DNA from: an uncultured Lachnospiraceae bacterium
GTDB taxonomy: Bacteria; Bacillota; Clostridia; Lachnospirales; Lachnospiraceae
Assembly: GCA_910587295.1 (NCBI GenBank)
Contig: CAJULP010000102.1
Location: 1 to 60,523, forward strand
Direction of reading: 5' to 3'
Length of the DNA stretch: 60,523 nucleotides
Shown here piece by piece: positions 16,102-25,339 of the stretch. Position numbers and translations under genes: made by a program. Every line of letters starts with the position of its first letter. Within the stretch, counting starts at the first letter, position 1. The notes below the pieces were generated by a model. It ran no database searches, was not told the DNA's origin, and saw only the letters and a program-made list of their open reading frames with translations.

Positions 16102-17088
16102 ATGGGAAAACCGGATGAATACTTTTATAACTATCTGGATGATAATGTCAGATTTGCAGACCAGATGAATGGGGCGCTGTTTCGGGGAAGGCAGGTAGTG
16201 AAGCCTGAGGATCTGGAACCTGCAGATGCCCAGGCGGTATATCTTGGCAGGGAAGCAGGCGGCAGGGAGAATTTCAAGGCTATTGTGGATAAGGCGCGGA
16301 TGTGGAAAGGGAGACTGGTCCATATTCTGCTGGTGGAAAACCAGACTCATGTTGATTACCATATGGTGATCCGAAATATGCTTTCAGAGAGCTTAAGCTA
16401 CCACAAGCAATGGAAGCAGATGCGGCTGCGCCATGACAGGGAGAAGGATCTGAAGATTGGAACGGACGAATTTTTCTCCGGTATGGCCAGGGATGAGAAA
16501 TTCGTACCTGTGATCACGCTGGTGGTATATTGTGGAACGGAACGCCGATGGGATGGCGCAAAATGCCTGTACGAGGTATTGGATATTGATGATGAAGTAA
16601 AGGCATATGTCACGAACTACAAGCTGAACCTGTATGACTGCCATGAGCATGATACCTTCGATGAATATCACACCGGTCTGCGTCAGCTGTTTGAGGCTGT
16701 CCGCTATGGGAACGATAAAGAGCAGTTAAAGAGGGTCATGGAAGAAAACAAAGAAACTTACAATAACATAGACAGGGATACAAAGGAACTGTTGGAAGTA
16801 GTAGCAAAGGTAAGGATACCGGAGGAATATAAAGTGATAAGAAACGGAGAAGAGCGGTTTGAGGTGTGCAAGGCATTTGCGGATTATAAGCTGGAAGGAA
16901 AACTGGAAGAAAAGCAGGAACACTTTATAATGCTGGTCTGCAAAAAACTGCAGAAGAATAAACCGGCGGAAATCATTGCGGAAGAAGTGGAAGAGGAACT
17001 TTCTGATGTGGAGAGAATCATAGCGGCACAGAAACAGGTGGGGAGCTATGATGTAGAGGAAATTTGTAAAGCATTGGAAAAAAGATGA
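16102..17088 (+). CDS. Rpn-family recombination-promoting nuclease / putative transposase
   Basis: The 328-residue product resembles the Rpn (YhgA-like, PD-(D/E)XK) family common in Lachnospiraceae. Features are an N-terminal FADQMNGALFRG stretch, a central LLVENQTHVDYHMVIRNMLSES segment (core ENQTHVDYHMVIR) with the acidic/Gln residues typical of the fold, an IGTDEFF segment, VITLVVYCGTERRWDG, and a Glu/Lys-rich helical C-terminus. Characterised Rpn proteins are DNA endonucleases that raise RecA-independent recombination, and some act in phage defence. It stands alone between two terminators or promoters, not in an operon. Confidence 0.75.
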   Translation: MGKPDEYFYNYLDDNVRFADQMNGALFRGRQVVKPEDLEPADAQAVYLGREAGGRENFKAIVDKARMWKGRLVHILLVENQTHVDYHMVIRNMLSESLSYHKQWKQMRLRHDREKDLKIGTDEFFSGMARDEKFVPVITLVVYCGTERRWDGAKCLYEVLDIDDEVKAYVTNYKLNLYDCHEHDTFDEYHTGLRQLFEAVRYGNDKEQLKRVMEENKETYNNIDRDTKELLEVVAKVRIPEEYKVIRNGEERFEVCKAFADYKLEGKLEEKQEHFIMLVCKKLQKNKPAEIIAEEVEEELSDVERIIAAQKQVGSYDVEEICKALEKR

Positions 17089-17187
17089 CGTTACAGAAGC
17101 ATAAAAGGTGAAAGCACTGTGGAAATCCTGCGGGATATGGTTCTGTCGGCCGCAAGTGTATCTTTCCACGTACAAACTTTCAAAAAT

Positions 17188-17216
17188 TTGACAATCTATG
17201 AAATATAGAGTACACT
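17188..17216 (+). promoter_or_regulatory. Sigma-A promoter for the DUF6465 gene
   Basis: TTGACA (17188-17193), a 17-base spacer and TACACT (17211-17216) lie about 115 bases before ATG 17333. The 244-base gap 17089-17332 also holds an inverted repeat, GTGGAAA (17119-17125) with TTTCCAC (17163-17169), of unknown role. Confidence 0.7.
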
Positions 17217-17332
17217 GTTGCTTGATAAGATGCTTTTGCGCAAGTTTTGGGGGAGAGATAAATACAAAACTATTAATGCGTTAAGACTGTGAAGAAAATA
17301 AAGAGTGTTCTGAATATGAAAGGAGTTTTATT

Positions 17333-17743
17333 ATGGCAGAAGCAAAGAAAAAGGCAGAGCCTGCAAAAGAAGAAGTGAAAGCAGAGGTAAAGGAAACGCC
17401 TGCTAAGAAGGAAGCGGCAAAGAAAGTACCTGCGAAAAAAGCACCTGTCAAAAAGGCAGCAGCGGCAAAGAAGGAGCCTGCAGCGAAAGAAACTGTTAAG
17501 AAGGCAGCAGCGCCGGAGAAAACGGAAGAAGTAAAAGCAGAGGTGAAAGCAACTGTGAACTTCCAGTTCAGCGGTAAGTCTTATACACCTGATGATCTGT
17601 TAAATATCTGTAAGGATGTATGGAAATATGATTTGAACGGTAAGGAAGAGGATTTCAAGAGCGTGGAGCTTTACGTAAAGCCGGAAGAAAACACTACATA
17701 CTATGTGATAAACGGCGATGTTACAGGAAGCTTCTTTATTTAA
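17333..17743 (+). CDS. DUF6465 family protein with a histone-H1-like Lys/Ala/Pro tail
   Basis: The 136-residue protein has two parts. Residues 1 to about 75 are almost only Ala, Lys, Glu, Pro and Val with repeated AKK/PAKK/VKKAA blocks, like eukaryotic histone H1 tails or bacterial Hc1/HU extensions. Residues about 77-136 form a compact domain (VNFQFSGKSYTPDDLLNICK, ending YYVINGDVTGSFFI) that I recognise as DUF6465, of unknown function. The basic tail suggests nucleic-acid or envelope-polymer binding, but that is inference. It has its own promoter and terminator. ATG 17333 follows AAAGGAG. Confidence 0.8.
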   Translation: MAEAKKKAEPAKEEVKAEVKETPAKKEAAKKVPAKKAPVKKAAAAKKEPAAKETVKKAAAPEKTEEVKAEVKATVNFQFSGKSYTPDDLLNICKDVWKYDLNGKEEDFKSVELYVKPEENTTYYVINGDVTGSFFI

Positions 17744-17781
17744 AAGAATCCATTTTGCGATAGGGAAGTTATGACAAGTTA

Positions 17782-17810
17782 GAGCTGGCGGAATGCCAGC
17801 TCATTTTTAT
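17782..17810 (+). terminator. Terminator after the DUF6465 gene
   Basis: GAGCTGGC (17782-17789) pairs with GCCAGCTC (17795-17802) around a 5-base loop, followed by ATTTTTATT. Confidence 0.92.
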
Positions 17811-17830
17811 TGTTCATTTATATCAGGTTA

Positions 17831-17859
17831 TTGTTACCTGGCTCCATCTTTGATATAAT
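17831..17859 (+). promoter_or_regulatory. Sigma-A promoter for the YesM/YesN-like system
   Basis: TTGTTA (17831-17836), a 17-base spacer and a consensus TATAAT (17854-17859) precede the histidine kinase start by about 40 bases. The -35 lies within a short inverted repeat (CAGGT/ACCTG) that might be an operator. Confidence 0.8.
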
Positions 17860-17901
17860 GAAATGAAAGTATAACAATGTACGGTGTGCGGTGAAAACAG
17901 G

Positions 17902-19686
17902 ATGGATGCGAAAGAAGAGAAACGGAATTTTCTGGTAGATTGGTTGAATGATTTAAGTCTTGGACGAAAGCTTATGTTAATGCAGGTCATTTGCGTGCTG
18001 CTGCCCTTATTGATCACGGACAGCGCTATATGGCTGCTGATTCTTTATGCGGAAAAAAAAGCAGCCCTGCAGGAGATGAACAACGTGGCGGACTCGGTGA
18101 TCTATACGTTGAATGATACCATTGATAATGCCGCTGATCTGGTGCAGAATATTTACAGTAACCGTTATATAAACGAATTTATGAAGGTGGAATTCGATTC
18201 TCATCTGGATTATTACGAAAAGTACGTAAGGTTTACCAAGGATTCCTTTTATCCGGTGAGTGTGAATAACAACCGATACAACACGGTGATCTATGGGGAC
18301 AACCCCGGGATAGTAAATGGGGGCTGTTTCAGGAGGCTTGAAGAGGTGGTGGGAGCGCCCTGGTATCGGGAGCTTGAGACCGGCGGCAGGGAAATGATCG
18401 TATTTGTCAGCTATAGCAATAATGGATTTACGAAACAAAGAAAGGTTTCCATGATACGGAGGATGGATTATTATCATAAGGGGTATGAAAAAAGTGTCCT
18501 TAAGATGGAGTTAAATTATAGCGCTATATCCAGAAATATTATAAACGCAAAATATTCAGAAACGCTTTATGTCTGCGAAGGGGAGACGATCCTTTTTTCC
18601 AATGATGGGCGGGGAGGCATGCATGTGCCTTTTATGAGGATGTCAAAAGAAAGCATGGATAAGGCAGGGGTACATAAGTCCATGAATGTCTATGGGAGTA
18701 TATGGGATGTCTATGTCATGACTCCTAAGATGGATTCTATGGCGATTTTGAAGGATAATCTTCCGTTAATCCTTTTTTTGATCTGTGTCAATGTGATCGT
18801 TCCGTTTGTGCTTATGCGGCTGATCAACAGTTCGTTTACCCAGCGTCTGAAAGAATTGGATAAGGTTTTAGAGGATGTGGACGGGGAAGAGTTAAAGCAG
18901 CTTCCAAGAGTCCGGGGGCGGGACGAGATCAGTGTATTAATGGCAAGCTATAACCGGATGGCTGAGCGTATGAACGAACTGATCCAAACCCTGTACATAA
19001 ACAGGCTAAAGAGCCAGGAAATGGACATTGCGAGACAGAAGGCAGAGCTTTTGGTGTTGCGAAGCCAGATCAATCCGCACTTTTTGTTTAATGCCCTTGA
19101 GAGCATTCGTATGCACAGTGTGATCAAAAAGGAGTTTGAGACGGCAGACATGGTGCAAAAGCTTGCTCTGATGGAGCGCCAAAACGTGGAATTGGGCAAT
19201 GATTTTGTAAAGATCAGGGATGAGATCGGGTTTATCGAGGCTTATCTGGAACTTCAGAAATACCGTTTTGGGGAAAGGCTTACTTATGAGATCTGTGTGG
19301 AGGAGGACTGCAAAGACTATTGGATCCCCAAATTGACATTGGTGACCTTTGTGGAGAATGCATGTGCCCATGGCATGGAAAACAAAACCGCGGCAAGCTG
19401 GGTATTCGTTCGAGTCTATAAGGAGAAGGGCGAACTGGTGATGGAGATCGAGGACACGGGAAGCGGTATGGACGAGGAAAAATGCAGGCAGTTTGTGGAA
19501 GAGATGTCCAATGTAAAGATAGAAATGCTGAAGGAGAAACATCATGTGGGAATATTGAACGTTGCCCTGCGCCTTAGACTGGCTGCCAATAGCAGGGTTC
19601 GGTTTGAGATGAGCAGTGAGATCGGGGTGGGAACTACGGTGGTGGTCAGCATTCCTTTGGATGCTGTGGAACTGATTAGAGGATAA
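17902..19686 (+). CDS. YesM-type sensor histidine kinase
   Basis: This membrane sensor kinase is of the LytS/YesM class that usually controls neighbouring sugar ABC importers. The 594-residue protein has a first membrane helix near residues 25-45, an extracytoplasmic sensing domain, a second helix near 290-310 (LPLILFLICVNVIVPFVLM), a HAMP-like linker, and a His_kinase domain with phospho-acceptor His393 in NPHFLFNALES. An ATPase domain follows with ENACAHG and DTGSGMD. ATG 17902 is preferred to GTG 17884, though neither has a strong ribosome site. It lies 6 bases before its response regulator. Confidence 0.9.
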   Translation: MDAKEEKRNFLVDWLNDLSLGRKLMLMQVICVLLPLLITDSAIWLLILYAEKKAALQEMNNVADSVIYTLNDTIDNAADLVQNIYSNRYINEFMKVEFDSHLDYYEKYVRFTKDSFYPVSVNNNRYNTVIYGDNPGIVNGGCFRRLEEVVGAPWYRELETGGREMIVFVSYSNNGFTKQRKVSMIRRMDYYHKGYEKSVLKMELNYSAISRNIINAKYSETLYVCEGETILFSNDGRGGMHVPFMRMSKESMDKAGVHKSMNVYGSIWDVYVMTPKMDSMAILKDNLPLILFLICVNVIVPFVLMRLINSSFTQRLKELDKVLEDVDGEELKQLPRVRGRDEISVLMASYNRMAERMNELIQTLYINRLKSQEMDIARQKAELLVLRSQINPHFLFNALESIRMHSVIKKEFETADMVQKLALMERQNVELGNDFVKIRDEIGFIEAYLELQKYRFGERLTYEICVEEDCKDYWIPKLTLVTFVENACAHGMENKTAASWVFVRVYKEKGELVMEIEDTGSGMDEEKCRQFVEEMSNVKIEMLKEKHHVGILNVALRLRLAANSRVRFEMSSEIGVGTTVVVSIPLDAVELIRG

Positions 19687-19692
19687 AGGACG

Positions 19693-21267
19693 ATGAATAT
19701 GCTGAGGGTATTGCTTGTGGACGATGAGCCTTTTATTTTACAGGGGCTGGCGGTGATCATTGATTGGAACAAAGAAGGATTTGAGGTCGTAGGAAAAGCG
19801 TCAAACGGTCTGGAAGCCCTGGAATTTTTAAGAAAAGAAAAGGTCGACCTCGTGATTGCGGATATCAAGATGCCGGAAATGACGGGCCTTGAGCTTTTGG
19901 AAAAAGTGCGGCAGGAAAAACTTTCGGACGCTTATTTTGTAGTGCTTAGCGGCTACAGTGACTTTGAGTATGCTAGAAGAGCGCTGCAGAATGAGTGCCT
20001 TGATTACATGTTAAAGCCTGTGGAGCAGGGGGAGCTTGTCAATGTCCTTGGCAGGGTCAGGCAGATTTACGAGACCAGCAGCCGTAAGCGTGAGGATGAT
20101 TCCGTGATGGAGTGTGAAGCTTTTGCCAGAAACATGATTCCCATCTGCCATGGAAGATATCGTCCCGATAATGTGGAATATGTCCAAAAGTATGTGGGGG
20201 GAGGTAAAAACTTCCGGTATATCAGTGTAGAGCTTGATGGCGGGCACAGAAATATCAGGCAGCTTACGGCGGATGAAAAGAGAAAGCTCCAAAAGGAACT
20301 ATATCAGAAATGCATCCTTTTGTTTCCGGGAAGGGAATATCTGTGTGTTTTAAATTCATCCATCCGGGAAGAGATTTATAATGTGGCCATTATTTATGTA
20401 GGCGGGCTTTTGTGCGGATCTGATGAAGAATCCGAACAGGAATATATAGACCAGCTGCAAGGGAAGCTGAAAAAGAGCGTGGGTTTTCCTGTTGAAATTA
20501 TCATAGGAAAAAGGGTAGATCACGTGGAAGAAATATCAGAGTCCTGCAGGTCAGTGCTGCTGGCCCATTCTCTGAAAGGCTTTGATTTAGGGGAAAAGCC
20601 AAATTGGGAATTATCCGGACACTTGCTGGACAGACAGCTTGCCGATACGCTGGTCCGCGCGGTGAAGCTGAATGACAAGGAAGGGATATCGGATAGTTAT
20701 TCTATGCTTTCGCAGGAAATGAAAAAAAGCGGAATGGATGTGCATATGGTAAATATGGTGGTCAATCATCTCATGTTTGAGTTTTTGCATTTAGCGCTGG
20801 AGCAGGATGAAAATATTGACCGGCAGGAGATTCTTCGTTTTATAAATGAAAGTACGATAGGGCAGATAAACAGAAATGATGATGAAGGCCTGGCCCAGTT
20901 ATTATTAGAGTACGGGGATTATCTGATGGAACTGCGCTCCAACCAGAGCGGGGAGATTTTGGGCCGGATTGAGGAGGATATAAGGAGAAATTATAAGGAA
21001 AACCTGACATTGAAGGATCTGGGAAAAAAGTATTTCATAAATTCCGCATATTTGGGGCAGACATTTAAAAAGCAGTATGGGGAATCCTTTAAGGATCATT
21101 TGAACCGGATACGGATCGAGGCGGCGGAAAGGCTTTTATTGTATTCCGACAAGAAGATTTATGAAATAGCTGAGGAAGTGGGCTATAAGGATATGGATTA
21201 TTTTATTAATAAATTTATTGCGTTGAAGGGATGCACACCGGCTAAGTTCCGCAGGCAGGTGAAATGA
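19693..21267 (+). CDS. YesN-type response regulator with AraC DNA-binding domain
   Basis: The 524-residue regulator has an N-terminal receiver domain (LLVDDEPFILQGL; phospho-acceptor Asp in VIADIKMPEMTG; Lys in YMLKPV), a long middle region, and two C-terminal AraC-type helix-turn-helix motifs (LTLKDLGKKYFINSAYLGQTF, cores LKDLGKKYF and IYEIAEEVGYKDMDYF). It most likely activates the ABC importer immediately downstream in response to an extracellular carbohydrate sensed by the partner kinase. Confidence 0.92.
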   Translation: MNMLRVLLVDDEPFILQGLAVIIDWNKEGFEVVGKASNGLEALEFLRKEKVDLVIADIKMPEMTGLELLEKVRQEKLSDAYFVVLSGYSDFEYARRALQNECLDYMLKPVEQGELVNVLGRVRQIYETSSRKREDDSVMECEAFARNMIPICHGRYRPDNVEYVQKYVGGGKNFRYISVELDGGHRNIRQLTADEKRKLQKELYQKCILLFPGREYLCVLNSSIREEIYNVAIIYVGGLLCGSDEESEQEYIDQLQGKLKKSVGFPVEIIIGKRVDHVEEISESCRSVLLAHSLKGFDLGEKPNWELSGHLLDRQLADTLVRAVKLNDKEGISDSYSMLSQEMKKSGMDVHMVNMVVNHLMFEFLHLALEQDENIDRQEILRFINESTIGQINRNDDEGLAQLLLEYGDYLMELRSNQSGEILGRIEEDIRRNYKENLTLKDLGKKYFINSAYLGQTFKKQYGESFKDHLNRIRIEAAERLLLYSDKKIYEIAEEVGYKDMDYFINKFIALKGCTPAKFRRQVK

Positions 21268-21289
21268 TATGGGCAGTTTGACGAAAAGA

Positions 21290-21341
21290 CCTGGCAAATA
21301 ATAGATTGCATTGTGCAACTATAATTTGCCGGGCTTTTTTC
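21290..21341 (+). terminator. Terminator after the response regulator
   Basis: CCTGGCAAAT (21290-21299) pairs with ATTTGCCGGG (21324-21333) with one G-U pair; the long loop contains its own small hairpin (TTGCA/TGCAA). A CTTTTTT run follows. Confidence 0.75.
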
Positions 21342-21424
21342 TACACTTTGTCAGGTTGATAGAATATGAATAAATTATAAAATTAATGTATAAAGTATAA
21401 AATTTTTGTGAAGGAGGATAAAGT

Positions 21425-23155
21425 ATGAAAAAGAAAGTGATTTCGATGCTGCTGGCATTTACCATGGTTGCTTCCATATTGGCAGGGTGCGGCGGCAAGG
21501 ACACAGGTGCTGCGGCGGATACCGGTACGGACACAAATTCTGAAAGCAGCAGCTCAGGTGAGGAAAGCTCTGGTGCGCAGACAGATGCAGCGGATGGGCC
21601 TGTGGAGGTTACTGATTTTACGATGTTCATTACCATGCCCGGTTCTGAGATCAACAGCGATAATGAAATTGCGCAGATGATCGCAGATAAGTGGGGCGTA
21701 AAGATTAAAGAAACATGGCTGACGGGCCAGACGGCTGCGGAAGCAACAGGTACTTTGATCGCAAGCGGCGAGTATCCGGATTTTGTTGACACGGATGACA
21801 TGAGCCAGTTGGTGGATGCAGAAGCGCTGATCCCGCTGGATGACTATATTGATCAGTATCCTGAGTTCAGGGATACATGGTTCACAAAAGAAGAATGGGA
21901 TAAGTTCCGCCAGCCCGATGGTCATATTTATTGGATCAATCCTTTTGGCAACACCATGGGCGAGAGCACGACCACAACCCACAATGACGAAGCATTCTGG
22001 ATTCAGGTCAGGGTTTTGGAGTGGGCAGGCTATCCGGATATCCAGACTTTGGATGACTATTTTAAAGTTTTGGAAGACTATATAGCAGCAAACCCCACCA
22101 TGGAAGACGGTACTCAGAACATTGCGTACACTATCCTTTGTGAGGACTGGAGATACTTCTGCTTAGAGAACGCAGGTCAGTTCCTGGCAGGTTATCCCAA
22201 TGACGGTTCCGTATTGGTTGACAAAGAGACTCTTACCATTGGCGATTACAATACATCTGAAGATACCAAGAAATATCTGCAGAAGCTGAATGAAGAATAT
22301 AATAAGGGCTTCGTGGATCCTGAAAGCTTTACCCAGACATACGATGAGTATATTGCAAAACTTTCTACCGGACGCGTGCTTGGCATGGTAGATCAGTGGT
22401 GGAATTTTGCATACACCGTAAATGACGTGTTCAAACAGCAGGGCCTGGACGCAAAGGGATGCAACTATGTACCCCTTGGACTGACCACGGAAGCAGGCAT
22501 GGAAAACAGATGGCATACCTTTGACGATACTGTTAACCAGGCATCCGGTGTTGCAATCTCTGTTGACTGTAAGGATCCGGATAAGGCGTTTAAGTTCCTT
22601 GTTGACTGCGCTATGGATCAGGAGCTTCATGATTTAAGATACTGGGGCGTTGAAGGCGTTGATTATCAGGTTGATGAAAACGGATTGTTCTATAGGACAG
22701 ACGAGCAGAGGATGCAGTGGGCTGATACTTCTTATCAGGCATCCCACCGCTGCCAGTACTCTTATCTGCCTCAGTGGGGCGGCACAAGCCGGGACGGCAA
22801 GAATGCAAATAAGCCTGAGGAGCAGCCTTCCGAGTTCCAGAGCGATATGGCACAGCCTCTGAAAGACTGCCTTGCGGCATATGGCGCAGATAACTATGTG
22901 GACTTGATCGGTTCTGTTGTGGAGACAAATGGCCCTTGGTTCCCGATGTACAGCTTTTCAAACAACTTCACCACAGAGACTCCCGGCGGTGTTGCGTGGA
23001 CCAAGATGGGTGAGGTTAAGCATGAATATCTTCCTAAAGTAGTTATGGCATCTGATTTTGATGCGGCATGGGAAGAATATATGGAAGTTTACAGTTCTTG
23101 TAAGCCGGAAGATTTCTTGGGCGAAATGCAGGAAATCCTGGATACGTTTAAATAG
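21425..23155 (+). CDS. Extracellular solute-binding lipoprotein (LplA-type)
   Basis: This 576-residue lipoprotein is the substrate-binding subunit of the importer encoded just downstream. The signal peptide MKKKVISMLLAFTMVASIL is followed by a lipobox LAGC, then a Ser/Thr/Glu-rich linker, then a long binding domain (VTDFTMFITMPGSEINSDNE, quoted in part, IAQMIADKWGVKI, YPDFVDTDDM). Size and domain resemble LplA/LipO-type binding proteins associated with YtcP/LplB permeases, which usually import oligosaccharides. AAGGAGGA lies at a good distance from ATG 21425. The weak upstream promoter (TTGTCA 21348, TAAATT 21371) is a candidate target of the response regulator. Confidence 0.9.
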   Translation: MKKKVISMLLAFTMVASILAGCGGKDTGAAADTGTDTNSESSSSGEESSGAQTDAADGPVEVTDFTMFITMPGSEINSDNEIAQMIADKWGVKIKETWLTGQTAAEATGTLIASGEYPDFVDTDDMSQLVDAEALIPLDDYIDQYPEFRDTWFTKEEWDKFRQPDGHIYWINPFGNTMGESTTTTHNDEAFWIQVRVLEWAGYPDIQTLDDYFKVLEDYIAANPTMEDGTQNIAYTILCEDWRYFCLENAGQFLAGYPNDGSVLVDKETLTIGDYNTSEDTKKYLQKLNEEYNKGFVDPESFTQTYDEYIAKLSTGRVLGMVDQWWNFAYTVNDVFKQQGLDAKGCNYVPLGLTTEAGMENRWHTFDDTVNQASGVAISVDCKDPDKAFKFLVDCAMDQELHDLRYWGVEGVDYQVDENGLFYRTDEQRMQWADTSYQASHRCQYSYLPQWGGTSRDGKNANKPEEQPSEFQSDMAQPLKDCLAAYGADNYVDLIGSVVETNGPWFPMYSFSNNFTTETPGGVAWTKMGEVKHEYLPKVVMASDFDAAWEEYMEVYSSCKPEDFLGEMQEILDTFK

Positions 23156-23197
23156 GATGCGGCTGTAAGCTGTAAATGACAGTATGAAATGACCCCA

Positions 23198-23242
23198 AAA
23201 GGCAGTGATAGCTATTCCTATAAGAAGACTATTGCTGCCTTT
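23198..23242 (+). promoter_or_regulatory. Intra-operon hairpin between binding protein and permeases
   Basis: AAAGGCAG (23198-23205) pairs with CTGCCTTT (23235-23242), extended by GATAG/CTATT after a small mismatch. Such elements commonly let the binding protein be made in excess over the permeases by partial termination or RNA stabilisation. Confidence 0.6.
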
Positions 23243-23266
23243 TATATGTAAGGAAGGAGTGAAGGA

Positions 23267-24202
23267 ATGGCACGGGTAAAAGCAAAGCAAGATAGGAAGA
23301 TTACATGGAAAGAGATTAAAAGACAGAAATCGCTGTTGATCGTTGCTTTTTTTGTGACTGTATATGGTATTATATTTTATTACCTGCCTTTGGCAGGATG
23401 GCTGATGGCTTTCCAGAATTTTAAGCCTAAGAGCGGCCTTCTTGGATCCAAGTTTGTAGGACTTGACAAATTTAAGTTCCTGTTTGAGGACGCTACCTTT
23501 ATCAGGGCGATCAGGAACACATTCTGCATGGGGGCGTTAAATCTCCTGACCACCACTGTCATGGCAATTTTGTTTGCCGTGCTGTTAAATGAGATTCGCT
23601 CTAAAATTGCCAAGAAAACGGTGCAGACTATTTCCTATCTGCCCCACTTTCTTTCCTGGATCATCGTTACGGGTATTTTGCACGATGCCCTTTCCAGCAC
23701 CGGTATTATTAATGACCTGCTTTTAAGATTCGGTGTGATCGATCAGGCGATCAACTTTTTTGCCTACCCGAAATTTTTCTGGCCCATCGTGGCATTTGCC
23801 AACTGCTGGAAAGAGACCGGGTGGAACGCGATCATCTACCTGGCGGCAATCACGGCCATTGATCCCTGCCTGTATGAGGCGGCTTCCATAGACGGCGCCA
23901 GCAGGCTGCAGAAGATTCGGTACATAACCCTTCCGGGCATTAAGCCTACGATCATGATCCTTCTCCTGATGAATGTGGGTAATGTGCTCAATGCCGGATT
24001 TGAAGTTCAGTATTTGCTTGGCAACGGTTTGGTGCAGAAGGTATCACAGACAATTGATATCTACGTTTTGAACTGGGGTATCAGCCAGAATGACTTTTCG
24101 CTTGGTACTGCGGCGGGTATCTTTAAGAGCGTCGTGAGTATTGCCCTCATCGTGGTATGTAACCAGATGGCAAAACGCGCCGGCGAAGAGCGGTTGTTCT
24201 AG
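23267..24202 (+). CDS. ABC sugar transporter permease (LplB-type)
   Basis: This 311-residue inner-membrane permease has about six helices (for example FFVTVYGIIFYYLPLAGW near the N-terminus) and the EAA loop, seen as YEAASIDGASRLQKIRYITLP, which contacts the ATPase. It matches LplB-type permeases of the carbohydrate CUT1 group. No ATP-binding subunit is encoded nearby, so it probably uses a shared MsmK-like ATPase elsewhere. Confidence 0.92.
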   Translation: MARVKAKQDRKITWKEIKRQKSLLIVAFFVTVYGIIFYYLPLAGWLMAFQNFKPKSGLLGSKFVGLDKFKFLFEDATFIRAIRNTFCMGALNLLTTTVMAILFAVLLNEIRSKIAKKTVQTISYLPHFLSWIIVTGILHDALSSTGIINDLLLRFGVIDQAINFFAYPKFFWPIVAFANCWKETGWNAIIYLAAITAIDPCLYEAASIDGASRLQKIRYITLPGIKPTIMILLLMNVGNVLNAGFEVQYLLGNGLVQKVSQTIDIYVLNWGISQNDFSLGTAAGIFKSVVSIALIVVCNQMAKRAGEERLF

Positions 24203-24214
24203 GAGGTGGACGAA

Positions 24215-25114
24215 ATGGGAAAAAATAAAGTAAAAAGTTCTTTAGAAAGTAAAATATTTACGATAATAAATGTTGTTTTTATGGTTTCCTTTGTGGTCGT
24301 AACGCTTTACCCGGTGCTTAACACGGTGGCAATCTCTTTTAACGACGGGATCGATGCGGTAAGAGGCGGCATTTATTTATGGCCGAGAAAGTTTGCCCTA
24401 AAAAACTACCAGACAGTGCTTGCCATGGAAAACCTGGTCACAGGCGCAAAGGTTACGGTTGCGAGGACAGTGCTTGGAACAGCTTCGGCGCTTGTTGTAA
24501 ATGCGCTGCTTGCCTATGTAGTCAGCCGTAAGAGATTTCTGTTTAAATCCCAGCTATCTTTATTCTGGGTGATCACAATGTATGTAAACGGCGGTTTGAT
24601 TCCGGTTTTCCTGCTATATAGGAATTTAGGTCTTACCGGCACTTTCTGGGTTTATGTGGTTCCCGGTATGGTGAGCGCATGGAATATGCTGGTGCTTCGT
24701 ACTTATATGTTAGGGCTTCCTGACAGCCTGGAGGAATCCGCACAGTTAGACGGGGCTGGCTATATGACAATATTTGTCAAGATTATTTCTCCTTTGTGTA
24801 AGCCGGTATATGCAACGGTGGTATTATTTGTTGCGGTAGGGCAGTGGAACTCCTGGTTTGACGCTATGCTGTACAACAGGATGAAGACAGAATATACCAC
24901 GCTGCAATATGAGCTGATGAAACTGCTTTCCTCAGTCATGCAGCAAAGCGGAAGCGCGGCGGCAGCCAGCGAGCGGGGGGCAGCGGCGGCGATCACGCCA
25001 CTTACCATCCGTGCGGCGGCTACAGTAGTGACTATGCTGCCGATCATCTGCTTGTATCCTTTTCTTCAAAGATATTTTGTCACCGGCCTTACGATTGGCG
25101 GTGTAAAAGAATAA
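24215..25114 (+). CDS. ABC sugar transporter permease (YtcP-type)
   Basis: This 299-residue second permease has the usual start (VFMVSFVVVTLYPVLNTVAIS), six predicted helices, and an EAA loop seen as LEESAQLDGAGYMTIFVKIISP (core ESAQLDGAGY). ATG 24215 has AGGAGGT at 24201-24207; an in-frame GTG at 24206 overlaps that ribosome site and is rejected. It forms a heterodimer with the preceding permease and closes the operon before a strong terminator. Confidence 0.92.
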   Translation: MGKNKVKSSLESKIFTIINVVFMVSFVVVTLYPVLNTVAISFNDGIDAVRGGIYLWPRKFALKNYQTVLAMENLVTGAKVTVARTVLGTASALVVNALLAYVVSRKRFLFKSQLSLFWVITMYVNGGLIPVFLLYRNLGLTGTFWVYVVPGMVSAWNMLVLRTYMLGLPDSLEESAQLDGAGYMTIFVKIISPLCKPVYATVVLFVAVGQWNSWFDAMLYNRMKTEYTTLQYELMKLLSSVMQQSGSAAAASERGAAAAITPLTIRAAATVVTMLPIICLYPFLQRYFVTGLTIGGVKE

Positions 25115-25123
25115 AAAAAATGT

Positions 25124-25150
25124 GGGGCTGCTGATGCAGCCTCTTTTTTT
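25124..25150 (+). terminator. Terminator of the sugar ABC operon
   Basis: GGGGCTGC (25124-25131) pairs with GCAGCCTC (25136-25143), one G-U pair, 4-base loop, followed by seven T residues. Confidence 0.93.
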
Positions 25151-25202
25151 GACCGATCATGGGTTTTAATACTTTTTTAATAATTATTTTTTTCATTATT
25201 TG

Positions 25203-25231
25203 TTGACAATGAATAAGGTAAGTGATATTTT
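25203..25231 (+). promoter_or_regulatory. Sigma-A promoter of the hrcA operon
   Basis: TTGACA (25203-25208), 17-base spacer, TATTTT (25226-25231). The predicted start of transcription falls just before or within the CIRCE element, as in other class I heat-shock operons. Confidence 0.8.
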
Positions 25232-25245
25232 ATGGTAAGAAGATG

Positions 25246-25272
25246 TTAGCACTCTATCAAGTTGAGTGCTAA
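25246..25272. promoter_or_regulatory. CIRCE operator (HrcA binding site)
   Basis: TTAGCACTC (25246-25254), nine bases, GAGTGCTAA (25264-25272): an exact match to the CIRCE consensus. HrcA bound here represses the downstream chaperone operon, including its own gene, until heat stress titrates GroEL. Confidence 0.98.
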
Positions 25273-25339
25273 CAAAATAAAAACCAAAGGAAGCAATGGG
25301 AATTAAGATGGGTTGACAGATAAGAAAGGGGTGGTGGCG

